DNA of 64,000 bases, taken from Rhynchonema sp. JSB1_4 (taxonomy: Eukaryota; Nematoda; Chromadorea; Monhysterida; Xyalidae). Location of the stretch: positions 1-64,000 of the forward strand of contig JASAMV010001212.1 in the NCBI GenBank assembly GCA_030248065.1. The letters run 5' to 3'. Below are positions 1 through 11,667 of the stretch, piece after piece (position 1 is the first letter of the stretch; every line of letters begins with the position of its first letter). Under the pieces are notes generated by a model. The model did not search any database and was not told where the DNA came from. It saw only the letters and a list, made by a program, of their open reading frames with translations. The position numbers and the translations under genes are program-made.

Positions 1-117
1 GTGGAAACCTGTGAAGCACCGTCTTAACGTACCGTTCGTGATCGAAAGCCACTCCAATCCGATCAGCAAATTTGAAAATTTTGTGCAATGTTGATATAAT
101 CGTGGGCATTGAACTGA

Positions 118-1943
118 CTATCTTACGGGGTGCGACCAAGAGTTCAAATCATCATTTCCCCACAGAAATGAATGAAAAGGATTAGTCGTATTCCTAACTA
201 AAGCTTCTGATCTTATTCCTTGTTCCGACGGCGTTGTGTTCAACCCAAAGCGATCCCTTGCTTTGTGATACAGTGCTTCCCATAGCAATATCGATGCTGC
301 GATGGTCAAACCACACAGGAGCAACCCAAAAACGCCCAGAATGCTGCCAATCAGTTTGACTTGTTGAATGCCATTCGCAAGTTGATTCACTGTTTCACAT
401 CGGTGGCGTGACGAACGGACGTGATCCAAATAGGACACATAGCGATTGCGAATATTGCTCACAGCAAGTTGACTGTCGGTGATCGCCTTGTTCACTCGAT
501 CTATGAGTGAATCGGGAACGAGCCGATTGAACATGATCGTATTCAAATCGACGCCGAATTCAGTGATCGGCACGACTCGCGTGTTGCAGAAGCGATCGTG
601 AAGCGTTTGAATCAATTCGGATCGCTCGATCAACACCGCTCGACCCAATTCGATCTCTGTTCGATAGTGATCGATTTCTGTCAACGTGTTCGCTAAATAG
701 ATCGGAGGATTATTGACGAACGAATGCTTCAGTTGAACCATCAGTTTGGCCTCCGAACCAAGATAGCTCATATTCATCGTGATCAGACGCGTTCGTTTCG
801 CATTCAGTAATCCAATCAATCCTTCCACATTATTGAATTGTGAGCGTTGATCGGGTGCGAGTAGTTCGGTCAATAAAGCCGATTGATACAAACCGCCTAG
901 CAGAAGCACGAAAAACGAAGCCAAAAGTGCTCGGAATGAATCGGTAAACGGGATTTCGCATCCGACTGCACGCTTCGTGACGTATTGATAGACTTTGAGT
1001 AGAATTTGGGTCAATATGATCAGGATCCAGACGTTTCTGCTGTAGACCTGAAATGTTTTGGCATTTTAGAGCCACCACTTTGTTGGCACTAAGAGAACGA
1101 CCTGAAATTTTGTCGTGAATAACAGCATTTCTTGAGCTCTATGTCGAGAAATAAAAACTGAATCAACCTATGAAGGTGGCTCCAGTCCCGTATCCTAGCG
1201 AAGCGGTATATCCTATCGATCATAAGTTCTTTTGGTAAAATGGACTAAGCACTGTAGAGTGCTGAAACAGATTATACTCCGACAATACTTTTGGGAGACT
1301 TCAAACGCGTTGCCTGATCGTAAAGCTCACTATGCGCGTATTAGCTGCAGCGCAGACTGCCAGCCGCTCAACACACAGCTAACGTAGTGATTTGCGAAAT
1401 GTACGAACCCAGCCAGTTCGTGTGCTTTACGGATCGCAACGCGTTTAAGTTTCTCCCAAAAACAGAGTATAACCTAGCGCACCTCCATAAACTGAATGGC
1501 GGTGCCGAACCAGTCCAGCCGAACTTTGGCGGTGCTCAGCGCGGCCACTTGATCAACCCAACCCCCGATTGGGCTGGCAGACTTCAGTTTCAGTCTTTTA
1601 GCCCGATCGCGAGTTGGGGTCAGCGCCATCACGGCACTATCAATCGTACCGTTTGAGAGCAGGTCGAGGGCCAGTCTGTAAAAAGAGCAAAATCGACATT
1701 TCTCGACCAAAAGAAAAAGGAAAGAAACATTGTATACCTGAAAGGCACTTCTGTCGTGTTCATAAACACCAGCGTGTAGCTGACATGAGCCAGTCTCATG
1801 ACGATTTCAAAAGATTCAGTCAAATATCCCGGATAAGGACACTTTTTGAAATCGACTTTTAGTTTCGTGTCGAATGCGCAATCATGACGATAGGGCAGGG
1901 TCCCATGACGATAGGCGACAATTAAAGGGCTGGTCAAACTCAT
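118..1943 (-). CDS. Ionotropic receptor-like channel protein, left copy
   Basis: Predicted ligand-gated channel-like membrane protein of the divergent ionotropic glutamate receptor class. Exons on the minus strand: 1738-1943, 1483-1675, 118-1047; phases join in frame to about 442 residues. Exon 1 holds the start of the ligand-binding lobe (CPYPGYLTESFEIVMRL). Exon 2 continues it (LALDLLSNGTIDSAVMALTP). Exon 3 opens with membrane segment M1 (VWILIILTQILLKVYQYV), then an M3-like segment with LYQSALLTELL, the second ligand lobe, and a last helix (SILGVFGLLLCGLTIAASIL). M1 and M3 are only about 20 residues apart, so the pore loop seems very short. The start at 1943 is the first in-frame ATG; the frame is open to about 1990 without ATG, so an upstream exon may be missing. 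No signal peptide is visible. The tail ends SHPVR, unlike the right copy. Confidence 0.72.
1273..1471. mobile_element. Hairpin MITE in receptor intron 2 (left arm)
   Basis: The ends are inverted: TATACTCCGACAATACTTTT at the left, and AGTTTCTCCC followed by GAGTATA at the right. Several internal stretches such as AACGCGTT also pair. The element fills much of the intron between exons 2 and 3 of the ionotropic-receptor-like gene. The right-arm copy (16993-17225) is better preserved. The TA at both tips is compatible with a TA target, but the family is not identified. Confidence 0.6.
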
Positions 1944-2409
1944 TTTGCTTTTCAAATAGGTTACTAGCTCTAGCAAGACCGAAGCTTCGGATCAAATATT
2001 GTATTTTTGGAATAAACTGTTTCCGTAAATTAAAATTTTCATACATTGGATGACGGCAACCATGCGAGAAACGTGACACCCGCCACCAGCTCGGTCGAAA
2101 ATGCAATTGAAACAAAACAATACAAAACAAATAACAAATATGGGTAGGTTAACTGCCCACAGAAGCACGACAGTCTGTGTACATTGTCAGCCTTGATGAC
2201 CGGTCCTCGGCCAGGGTTGAAAATACTTTAGTCAAAGCGCACGTCGGTTTCCGCATTTGTCCATGATGTGTTATCAAGCAAAACTGGACCGAACCGACAC
2301 CGAAACTTTTGAAACCGAGATTTCTATGAAATGAATGTAGAAATAAAGGAACGCTATTTTTATCAGCTGCGTTTGCACCTGACACAAATGTGTTTTTCTG
2401 TTTGCCCAG

Positions 2410-4377
2410 GTCTGTCACCCGTTCCGCGCGCTGCATCAAACCGCCGGTCGCATGCGTGTCTGCGTGCTCGTCATCGTGATCGTATCGATCCTCTACAACG
2501 TCGTGCGATTCTGGGAGTACAAGGGAATCGGTGGGTCTTATTTTGTTGCAGTGTAACTGAAAACTATCGTACTCGACTTCAGTTAGTGGATACACTCACT
2601 TAGACTTACCTACGCTGTGGATTTTATTTATATTAGATGAAGCATCAAATAGTCATCAGTTGTCTGTCAGTGACAATAACGTCGCACAAAGTGTCACCAG
2701 CTGAAGTCGGCTTCTATTTGTAACTCGTCAATTCAGATCATCAACCAAAGTCGTCAACTCGCGCCGAGTGCCATGTATGTACATATAGTCCGTCCATCAG
2801 CTCATGGCACTTTTGGTTGGGAGGTTCAGGTTCCGTTGTGAAAAAATTGTTCCTCCGCAAGGCAATGTCAGAGAAAACGGCACACAAAAATAAAATAAAA
2901 ACCGATTTCTCTTTCTTTTCTCTTTTCGTAAGCCAACCGGAACCGGAACAGCACTGGATCCTGTCAAGCTTTTCAGCTGACAAAAAGTGTCATGAGCTGA
3001 TGGATGGACTATACGTATTATTTCTCGCGCTCACTCACACACAGCTGCTTGACGATCTGAGTTAACCACATATCAATAATCGGCCGCTGAAGTGCAGCTG
3101 ACCTCCATACAAAAGCAGCTCGCAGCTGTTGGGCATCTGCCTATGTTGACCGGTTTTATGGGAAATTGTCATCTCCCGAATAAAATAAGGACGGAGCATT
3201 GAGCAAAGCATGGGTTGTGCGAGCATAATGACAGGTCACGGGCGTGCTGTCGATGACGACCTGGTGCACAGCCCGTCTGTGAAAGCTGGCCAAAACGGGA
3301 TACCAATAACAGCCGAAAAACTATAATATGATCACTTTAGCCAGAACTGCGTGATGTTTCAGGTGACTGGGTTGTGGACTATCGACTTCGCAGCAACAAC
3401 CACTACTACATCGTCTACTACACCACACTGTTTCTGGTCACACATTTCGCAGTCCCGTTCACATTATTGTTGGTGTTGAACACACTCGTTATGCGAACGA
3501 TACTGAGGGCAAGAAGGGACAGACTCAAACTGAGCTCGCAGACTAAAGGTAATAGTGATAACTGATGTGCTTCATGTACGTTCAGCAGCTCAAACAGTGG
3601 TGGGTAAATGATGAACAGCGTGAAAGGAGAAAATGAGGATCCAGTCCAACTGATTTGCGATCACCACGCTTGATCTATGTAGCTTGCCCTGTAGCGAGTA
3701 TTACGAGTCGACCGTCGATTTTATGGGACGATGCTCTGTTGCCAGGAGGTGACTGATAAGCCAACCAAGGGCCATCAAGCTTGCAGCAGTTTTTGCTTTC
3801 AAAAGTTTCACTAAAGTTTGCAATCAAACTTGATGTGCTTCCAATTTCAGGCGAGCACAATCGTTCGCTGATGATGGTGGTTGTGACGGTGGTGTTCGCC
3901 GTGTGCAACAGTCTAACGTTGGTCGTCAACGTGCTGGAGCTGATCGATAAGGACATTTTCGAAACGCACGCGTTGCTGGCGTTCGTCCTCAACGACACCA
4001 GCAATCTATTGGTGGTTTTGAACAGCTCAACCACTTGGCTGATCTATTACGTGTTCAGCGAGCGATATCGTTGTCTATTCCACTATTCGCTGTGCGGCTG
4101 CGGCTGTTGCGGCGCTCGGGGACTCGAATACCAGCTGGCGGCACAGGCCGTTTTCGAGAAATCGACGCAAAATCGCAAGATCACGAATCAGATGTTTCAC
4201 AAACGTTCGTCCGCGGCAGCTCTTCAATTGCAACGGGCGCCGAGACGCAGCACAACGGATACTACAATGTCAATCGTGCCCAATCATGTGCGAACCGCAG
4301 AGACTGAGGCACTGCTCATGCGTCATACTCATGTGGATAACGGGGATATTCATGCCAACGCGGTCACCAAATTGTGA
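2410..4377 (+). CDS. Peptide-type GPCR, left copy (last three exons in window)
   Basis: Rhodopsin-class receptor, most like FMRFamide/neuropeptide receptors. Visible exons are 2410-2530 (CHPFRA after the expected ERY, then TM4), 3363-3548 (TM5) and 3851-4377 (TM6, TM7, tail, TGA stop). TM7 reads NSSTTWLIYYVFSERYR, the usual NS..N/T-LIY signature before the C-terminal tail. The Cys cluster CGCGCC just after TM7 is a possible palmitoylation site. All junctions are GT-AG and phases close. Exons for the N terminus and TM1-3 must lie left of position 1, as judged from the complete right copy. Only one residue differs from the right copy in the visible part (Arg versus His in ALLMRHTHVDN). The receptor-like gene at 118-1943 lies antisense upstream, inside what should be intron 3. 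Confidence 0.8.
2736..3066. mobile_element. Foldback element in GPCR intron (left arm)
   Basis: The ends are inverted copies of each other: TCAGATCATC and TATAGTCCGTCCATCAGC on the left match ATGAGCTGATGGATGGACTA and GACGATCTGA on the right. The middle is AT-rich. It lies between the TM4 and TM5 exons. The right-arm counterpart (about 15375-15730) has an extra stretch of roughly 90 bases, so the arms have diverged most here. No coding capacity. Confidence 0.55.
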
Positions 4378-5389
4378 TATTGTATAAAATGTTGACTTTT
4401 GTTTTTGATAACTTTAGTTTTTTTAAATTTTGCACTGGATTAATTATTATACAGAGTGCTCTGATTTCTGTGGCACTACATGTACCCAATTGCAGCTATT
4501 TTAATATAGTGTGATAAAACAGGGTAAAATGTTCGTCCTGGTGAAAGATAATCCTTACTTCTTAGTACCGTTTGCTTCTTGGATGACAAGTTGTCGAACT
4601 CAATGTACTAACAACAAGTTGGCTGCGAATGCACTGGGTGCTGTCTTGTGGACGTGCTTTGCACAAAAGATGATAGATCAATAACGATACGATTTAGCCT
4701 TGTGGGCACGCATTGCGTTAGATCTGTGGATGCAGTTTCGGCCCATAATGCCAGACTGCAATGGCGCCCTGGGGCTTGTCAATGACAAAAGCGCCAGTGG
4801 TTACCACCATAAACCGAAAATGCTCCAGCTCCATAAAGTTGGCTGAAGTACAGTTCTGTCAAGGATGAAAGAACGAACGTGAACGAATAATCGCAAGGAA
4901 CGAATGCAGCCAATACCAGCCAACCTTGTGACATCGTGTTCGTGACGTGCGTCACCGTACCGATCGCACTTTAAATCAGAAAAGCTCAGCAGAACGACCA
5001 ACCCAAAAGAAAAAGAACAGCATGAAATTTCAAATTTTGTTGAGCTTACCTTAGCTCTGTTTTGTTTGTTTAGTTTGCCTATGAAACGCACGAGCAGTCT
5101 TGCCTAAATTTGGTTGTGAAGTTTTTATTTCAGGAATTTCTTCTTCGCCGGTAAAGGTTTGCCAAAAATGGCCAACTTTGCGTTTTTGCCGCAACAGTCC
5201 CGCTGCACGGGCAAAAAAGGATTGATGGAATTTGAGATCGACCAAGCCCAAATGAGTTCTGTTGAACCGGTTTCTGCAAGTGCAATGAGCAAATTTTACA
5301 TGCCGCCAGCTTCCATAAACGTTGGTTTTTTTGTTGGTACGACCGGCCGCCAAGGTGTTGATAGATAGATTGGGATTGGGAATTGGGAC

Positions 5390-5736
5390 CAGAGGTCGCA
5401 ATCGGGCCGGCCCGGCCGCGATTTTGGGGTTTTGGCTTGGGCCGGGCGGGCACCCCGGCCCGAAGCTTCTGAAGTGACTTATTTTACTGAAAAAGTAGGG
5501 ATTTTTTTGTCAAAAATACTAAAATTTCTGACCGTATCGGCAAGTAAGTGATCAGTATTGTCATTGTCTATCTGACGACTTTTTCATGGAAAACAACGAA
5601 TTTTCAACCAAAAGAATGGATTCAAAAAATCGCAAAAAATATGACAAAAATTGGGTTAAAATCTGTGCCACAAATTCAGGCCGGGCCGGAGATTTGGGGG
5701 TTCGGGCCGGGCCGGGCCGGAGATTTGGGGGCTCGG
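5390..5736. mobile_element. GC-rich CAGAGGTCG-type element, left part
   Basis: Starts CAGAGGTCGCAATCGGGC and carries GGCCGGGCC runs around an AT-rich core with GTGATCAGTATTGTCATTGT. It matches the intact element at 38504-38832. It is interrupted by the 5737-7453 element. A matching end (GACTGCGACCTCTG) lies at about 7485-7498, but the 8 bases outside the two ends do not match, so this is a rearranged copy and not a clean insertion. Confidence 0.6.
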
Positions 5737-5766
5737 CAGTGTAGGTAGTGGCTGGGGGGGATGGGG

Positions 5767-6636
5767 CAGGGCAGTACTTGGGGGCGGGGGTGGGGGGGGG
5801 GGTCCCCCCAAATTCATCTATCTATCGTCAACACTTTTTGATTTCATCTATCTATCGTCAACACTTATGGGCAAATCTATCTATCGTCAACAAATTCTGG
5901 AAACTGTCTATCGTCAACACATTTCGACCCCAAAATGGGTATTTTTGCCTCAAAATGGCTCAAAATCGGTTTTTTTGTCCCAAATAGGCAAAAAATCGCG
6001 CGCTACGCGCGAATTTAGTACATCTAAGTACATTTTCATTAATATTTACACATTATTACCTACTTAGTGCACCATACTATACCTTGTTTTTTGGCGACCC
6101 CCCCCCCCAGGGACTTGGGGGGGGCCCCCCCAATTATCTATCTATCGCCACTTTTTGATTTCATCTATCTATCGTCAACACTTATGGGCAAATCTATCTA
6201 TCGTCAACAAATTCTGGGACAATCTATTATCGTCACATTTCGACCCAAAATGGGATTTTTCCTCAAAATGGCTCAAAATCGGATTTTTGTCCCAAATAGG
6301 CAAATCGCGCTCGCGCGTTTAGTACATCTTAGTACATTTTCATTAATATTTACACATTATTACCAACTTAGTACATATACTATACCTTATTTTTCGCCCC
6401 CCCCCCCCCCACCATTATCTATCGTAAGTTTTCCCCCCAGATTTCGGACTTGGGTCATCTATCTATCGTCAACACATTTCGGCCACTATCTATCCCCATC
6501 ACTCCCCCCCCACCATCTATCTATCGTCAACAAGTTTGGTCACCCCCCCAGATTTCGGACTTGAGTCATCTATCTATCGTCAACACATTTCGGGTCCCAA
6601 TCTATCTATCGTCACACCCTACCAAGTACTACACTG
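5767..6636. mobile_element. hAT-like MITE, GTTGACGATAGATAGAT-word family (left arm)
   Basis: Ends CAGGGCAGTACTTGG and CCAAGTACTACACTG, flanked by exact 8-bp TSDs ggatgggg (5759-5766, 6637-6644). The interior holds many copies of the word ATCTATCTATCGTCAACA, all in one orientation, plus the core hairpin CGCGCTACGCGCG. A second decayed copy of the same family appears nested (about 6108-6512). This left copy has more small losses than the right-arm copy. Confidence 0.78.
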
Positions 6637-6690
6637 GGATGGGGGGGATTCCCCCCCTATGGAGTAGGTACCTTGCAACCACACCTTGGG

Positions 6691-7083
6691 CAGTGTAGTT
6701 CCTGGTCCGGAGGGGGAGATAGCGGACCCTCCGTTTTTTTCGGAGGGGGAGATAGTGTACCCCCGAGGGGGGGAAGGGGGGGGGGGGAAGACCCAAATTT
6801 GGGAAAAAGTCACTTTTTGAGGTAGAAAATTTGACCTATTTTTGCCCCTTTTTGGAAAAAATTCTTCATAAAAAGGGTATTTTGGCGACTTTTGAGAACA
6901 TTGACCAGAAAATCACACATTTTAGGCCTAAAAATGCTCATTTTAGGCCTAAAAATGGCCATTTTAGGCAAAAATTGGGGGAGATAGTACCCGGAGGGGG
7001 AGATAGGGGGATAATGTACCACCCGAGGGGGAGATAGCGTACCCGAGGGGGGGACCCCCCCTCCCCCCCCAGGAACTACACTG
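6691..7083. mobile_element. hAT-like MITE, GAGATAGTGTACC-word family (left arm)
   Basis: Perfect ends CAGTGTAGTTCCTGG and CCAGGAACTACACTG (one C run shorter at the right tip). The flanks share 7 bases, ccttggg. The word GAGGGGGAGATAGTGTACC recurs near both ends in direct orientation. The core carries TTTAGGCCTAAAAATG repeats. It sits inside 5737-7453. Confidence 0.75.
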
Positions 7084-7498
7084 CCTTGGGGGGATGGGGG
7101 AAGGGTAGGTACCTTGCAACCACCCCGGAGGGTACCTTGCAACCATCAATTTATGGTTTTAATAGGCAAAAATGGGTGATTTTCGACCTCAAAACCCCAA
7201 AAATCGCGCGCTCCGCGCGCAAACCTCCATATAATAGGTATTTTAGGCAAATTTTCGGCCAAAATGCAAAAAAGTACCAATTTTTCGGCCAAATTTGCAG
7301 TACAATGCATGCAAAAAACACCCTTTTTTCGGACCACAGCCACCTTTCGGCCACCTTGCAACCTCCCGGAGGCTGGGTGGGGGGGTACCTTGCAACCATC
7401 TGGATCCATCCCCCCCAAGGGTACCTTGCAACCATTTGCCTGCCACTACACTGGGGCTCGGGCCGGGCCGGGCAAACCCGGCCCGACTGCGACCTCTG

Positions 7499-7560
7499 GA
7501 CCTTGGTCGCGGCGGTTAGTGTACCTTAGGCGGGACCCCCTCCCCCCAGGAACTACACTG
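7499..7560. mobile_element. Fragment of GCGGCGGTTAGTGTACC-word element (left arm)
   Basis: Contains GCGGCGGTTAGTGTACC and ends AGGAACTACACTG. It is the terminal part of the family seen intact at 41163-41559; the other end is missing. The right-arm mirror is 10764-10821. Confidence 0.55.
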
Positions 7561-8215
7561 CGGTAGATAGATGACCCAAGCAGAGTTCGGAAAAAAGTTT
7601 TTTTGCTCATTTTTTCCTAATAGAAAAAAAGGAAAAAATATTTTTTTTCCTTTTCTTAATGACCATTTTTTTGCTATTTTCTTCCATAATGAAAAAAACA
7701 GCCAGCTTGAGATGAAAAAAGCTATTTTTATCTGTAAAACAGCATTTATTTGCATGACACACGGGTAGACCTTGTTTTTCGTCGTCAATTGGAGGCGCAT
7801 TATGTCCTCTGAACAAACAACAAGCGTGCATACATGCTCCTGAGTACTATAAGGTATACTTGCGTATTTTTCCGCAAAATATATTTTTGGAAAAAAAAAC
7901 CGTTTTTTTTTCGTTTTTTTTTGAAAAAAAACCGTTTTTTTCCAAATATTTTTCCAGTACTTAAGAATACCCATGGTCCAAAAACTGCTATTTTGGAGAA
8001 AATTTTGTCGGGAAATGGCCTGATACACAGTCTAAAAATGCACTTGGAGATTAAAAAGTGTTCATTTTGAACTGTTTAGCACCGATTTACATTGGTTTTG
8101 ACAACATCCTTTCGCAACCTTGCGAAAATATTTCGGAAATTTTTGGAAAAAAAACCGTTTTTTTCCAAAAGTTGCCACTTGGAAAAATTTCCGAAAAATA
8201 AAAAAAAAACAAAAC

Positions 8216-10029
8216 CACCACCAAACAAAAATAAATATCTAGTTAAAACCAATGATTAATTTAGAATGAGTATTTTTTTCGTTTTTTTTAGGAAAAATTG
8301 ATTGTGCTTAGTCCTTTTTTGATCAGGCAAAGCCCCGGCCCGCGCCACGATTTCACAATTTCATCTTCACGACTGGTCTATAAACCAACCAACCACAAAT
8401 TTCACAATTTCATCCACTTTTTTTCTCAGTCTCACTGCCTTTCATGATAAAAGGGTGAGCGTAAGTGGGCACAAGCTCGCGTTTTGTTTGAAAGATTTTC
8501 AAAAATAAATTTGACAGTTTTAACGTGGTTTATCTCATTTGATCTGTTGTTTTTGTAACGGTTGGACATAAACAGTCTAATGGGTAGTAAAAAAGCAAGC
8601 ATGAGATATAGGGTCTTCCGCTTTAAGGCCACTTTATATTTTGTCTGCTGCGATAACGCAACACATTTGGCGTTGAGTGGCTCATGGGACAAAGCAATAG
8701 GCGTTAGAAAAGTTGGTGTATCGCAACAAGAAAATATAAAGTGGCATAAGTGTTTGCGAAGGTTAAGGTACTCCGCTTCTGTGTTACGGGGCCTGCATCC
8801 AGTACGACAATATAAGCGCCGGGGGTGTATGCCCCCCCTCCTTGCTAACGACCGTCTGATATTTAGGGAGTCGACCGCCACAAGCACCGCCCGCCCCCTC
8901 CTCCAAACAAACACGCCACGCGCGCGCCTACAACATCATTCGTTCTGGACCGGACGAAATTCGTGCGTCATGGTTGTAAAAATTAAAACAAAGTTATGTA
9001 AAAACAAGTGTGAAAATAAGGATTTGTAGCTGGAGATTTGAAATCGTAATCGCTTGTTGTTTGTCGCCGCCCCGCCGCTGTTTGGTTTTTGGACCACAGC
9101 CACACCCCACCAAAACCCCCCACCAGACAATTAACCACACCATCATACAACCCAGAACATACACTTGCAAACATGGATTTTTTTCAAATTACACATTTCC
9201 TTAAATTTCTTGATCTTTACCCACAAATTTTTTTTAAAAAATTGGCAAATTTTCGAATTGAAGGCTACTAACTTTTGTGTTTAGGCCAAAATATAGTCGA
9301 GATAGAAAAAACGGTTTTTTTTTTTGAAAAAAAGACCAAAACACTTTTCACGAAAAAAAATTATATTTTTCGGGAAAATTGCGGCGCATTTTTTTCTGAA
9401 AAAAGTGTCAAATTTCCTATTTCCGACACGTTTTATTGTGGGTAACATTTGCACTTTTATGCTTTGCTTTCGCCTTTCTCGCGGATTGCTTTTTATGTTT
9501 GTTTGTGAATATATATTTCGCGATCTTTTCATACTTTAGCTTTTATTCCACTTTCAGATTCTTTTTATTTTATATTCCCTATTTTGGTGTTTTCCGCACT
9601 TTTACGGGGTTTTATTCGGTTTTCTAGCGTGGCGTTGGTTTCTATAGTTTAGGCACTTCTATACCTTTTGACCGGTGCGGTGCCCAAATTTGGCTCCAAT
9701 ATAGCCGTCCCGGAAACGGTTTCAGAAAATTTTCTAGATTGCACTGCGTAACTCATAGACCGGGGGTGTTGAAAATAGCTTTTCCGGGCGTTTTTCGGGA
9801 TGTATTTTTCTAGAAATTGCACTGCGTAAACGATCACCCTGTAGAGGGGTAGGATGTAGGCCCCCGGGATAGGCCCTAGAACACCCTTTTTTCAAAAAAA
9901 TTTTCAAAAAAGCAAACGCCGTAAAAACAAACACCGAAGGCAATTAAACCCCAAACGCTAAATGAAATTCCCCTATATATTATATTATATATTTCAATTT
10001 TAAGGATAAGGCCTTATAGTATACTTGGG
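8216..10029. other. Loop of the inverted repeat, no gene recognised
   Basis: This roughly 1.8 kb stretch has no partner in the other arm. It holds AT-rich tracts (ACGGTTTTTTT-type runs near 9310), a short inverted pair (CCACTTTATATTTT near 8632 and AAAATATAAAGTGG near 8730), and no open frame resembling a known protein. The borders are approximate because both arms end in poly-A/T repeats. Confidence 0.7.
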
Positions 10030-10763
10030 GTGCAGAAAAAAAACGTTTTTTTTGAGAAAAAACGAAAAAAAAAAGGGCTGGAAAAATACGTTTTTATTTT
10101 TCCTGAAATTTTTCAAGTGGCAATTTTGGAAAAAAACGGTTTTTTTTAAAAATTTCGAAATATTTTCAGAGGTTGCGAAAGGAATGTGTGTCAAAACCAA
10201 TGTAAATCGGTACTAAACAGTTAAAATGAACACTTTTTAATCTCCAAGTGCATTTTTTAGACTGTGTCAGGCCATTTCCCGACAAAATTTTCTCCAAAAT
10301 AGCTGTTTTTGGACATGGGTATCCTTAAGTATGGAAAAATATTTGGAAAAAAACGGTTTTTTTTCGAAAAAAACGGTTTTTTTTAATAATATATTTTGCG
10401 GAAAAATAGCAAGTATACCTTATAGTACTCAGGAGCATGTATGCACGCTTTTTTTGTTCAAAAAGAAAAAAACGCTCCAAAAAAAAAAAAAAAAAAAATA
10501 AAAAAAAAAAAAAATTGAGATGGAAGAAAAACAATTCAACTGTATGCAAAAAAAAATGTTTATTAATGATTTCAGGATAAAAATAGTTTCTTTTCATTTC
10601 AAGTTGGCTGTTTTTGTTTCTTGACATTATGGAAGAAAATAGCAAAAAGATAAAAAAAAAAAAAAAATATTATTTTTTTTTTCTTTTTTCATTAAAAAAA
10701 ACATTTCTTTTTTTTGGAAAAAATGAGAAAAAACAAACACATAATTTTATCTTTATTTTCTGC

Positions 10764-10821
10764 AGTGTAGTTCCTGGGGGAGGGGGTCCGCTCTAAGGTA
10801 ACTAACCGCCGCGACCAAGGT
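10764..10821. mobile_element. Fragment of GCGGCGGTTAGTGTACC-word element (right arm)
   Basis: Begins CAGTGTAGTTCCTGGG and contains AACTAACCGCCGCGACC, the complement of the word found at 41163-41559. It is cut off by GC-rich CAGAGGT sequence at 10822. Mirror of 7499-7560. Confidence 0.55.
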
Positions 10822-11226
10822 CAGAGGTGAGTCGGGCCGGGTTTGCCCGGCCCGGCGAGAGCCAGTGTAGTGGAGGCAAATGGTTGAAGGTACTTGGGGG
10901 GATGGGGATCAGATGGTTGAAGGTACCCCCCCACCCAGCCTCCGGGAGGTTGAAGGTGGCCGAAAGGTGGCTGTGGTCCGAAAAAAGGGTGTTTTTTGCA
11001 TGCATTGTACTGCAAATTTGGCCGAAAAATTGGTACTTTTTTGCATTTTTGGCCGAAAATTTGCCTAAAATACCTATTATATGGAGGTTTGCGCGCGGAG
11101 CGCGCGATTTTTGGGGTTTTGAGGTCGAAAATCACCCATTTTTGCCTATTAAAACCATAAATTATGGTTGCAAGGTACCCTCCGGGGTGGTTGCAAGGGA
11201 CCTACCCTTCCCCCCATCCCCCCAAG

Positions 11227-11613
11227 CAGTGTAGTTCCTGGGGAGGGGGGTCCCCCCTCGGGTACGCTATCTCCCCCTCGGGTGGTACACTATCCCCCTA
11301 TCTCCCCCTCCGGGTACACTATCACCCCCAAATTTTGCCTAACATGGCCATTTTTAGGCCTAAAATAGCATTTTTAGGCCTAAAATGTGTGATTTTCTGG
11401 TCAATGTTCTCAAAAGTCGCCAAAATACCCTTTTTATGAAGAATTTTTTCCAAAAAGGGGCAAAAATAGGTCAAATTTTCTACCTCAAAAAGTGACTTTT
11501 TCCCAAATTTGGGTCTTCCCCCCCCCCCGTCCCCCCCACGGGGGTACACTATCTCCCCCTCCGAAAAAAACGGAGGGTCCGCTATCTCCCCCTCCGGACC
11601 AGGAACTACACTG
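11227..11613. mobile_element. hAT-like MITE, GAGATAGTGTACC-word family (right arm)
   Basis: Ends CAGTGTAGTTCCTGG and CCAGGAACTACACTG; cccaag is shared by both flanks. Mirror of 6691-7083 with the same words and the TTTAGGCCTAAAAT core. Confidence 0.75.
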
Positions 11614-11667
11614 CCCAAGGTGTGGTTGCAAGGTACCTACTCCATAGGGGGGGAATCCCCCCCATCC

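Larger units (their letters stand above)
5737..7453. mobile_element. hAT-like MITE with two nested elements (left arm)
   Basis: The ends are CAGTGTAGGTAGTGGCTGG and GCCTGCCACTACACTG. Exact 8-bp TSDs gggctcgg flank it (5729-5736 and 7454-7461). The repeated internal word is GGTACCTTGCAACCA, in direct orientation near both ends. The core has a CGCGCGCTCCGCGCGC hairpin. Elements 5767-6636 and 6691-7083 are nested inside. Confidence 0.82.
1..8215 (+). repeat. Left arm of giant inverted repeat
   Basis: Positions 1-8215 reappear, reverse-complemented, at about 10030-18507. Position 1 pairs with 18507, the GPCR stop at 4377 with 14014, and the stretch near 8041-8120 with 10171-10260. The arm starts at the window edge, so its true length is unknown. 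It carries the 3' exons of a GPCR, a nested ionotropic-receptor-like gene, a nest of mobile elements (5390-7560) and an AT-rich inner part. The arms differ by indels and substitutions, largest inside the foldback near 2740-3066. Gene-free stretches 4378-5389 and 7561-8215 hold no recognisable gene; the latter is poly-A/T-rich repeat sequence related to 46920-47310. Confidence 0.93.

Noticed and set aside
5748..6813. Many open frames with IYRQH or IYLSST repeats
   Set aside because: They are translations of the GTTGACGATAGATAGAT word in different frames; they appear in all frames and both arms and are not proteins.
5390..7498. A single CAGAGGTCG element spanning the whole left nest
   Set aside because: The bases outside the two ends (attgggac and gaccttgg) do not match, so one insertion event is not supported; rearrangement between two copies is likelier.
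8562..9029. Open frame of 155 codons in the palindrome loop
   Set aside because: No family resemblance, low-complexity composition and no splice context.
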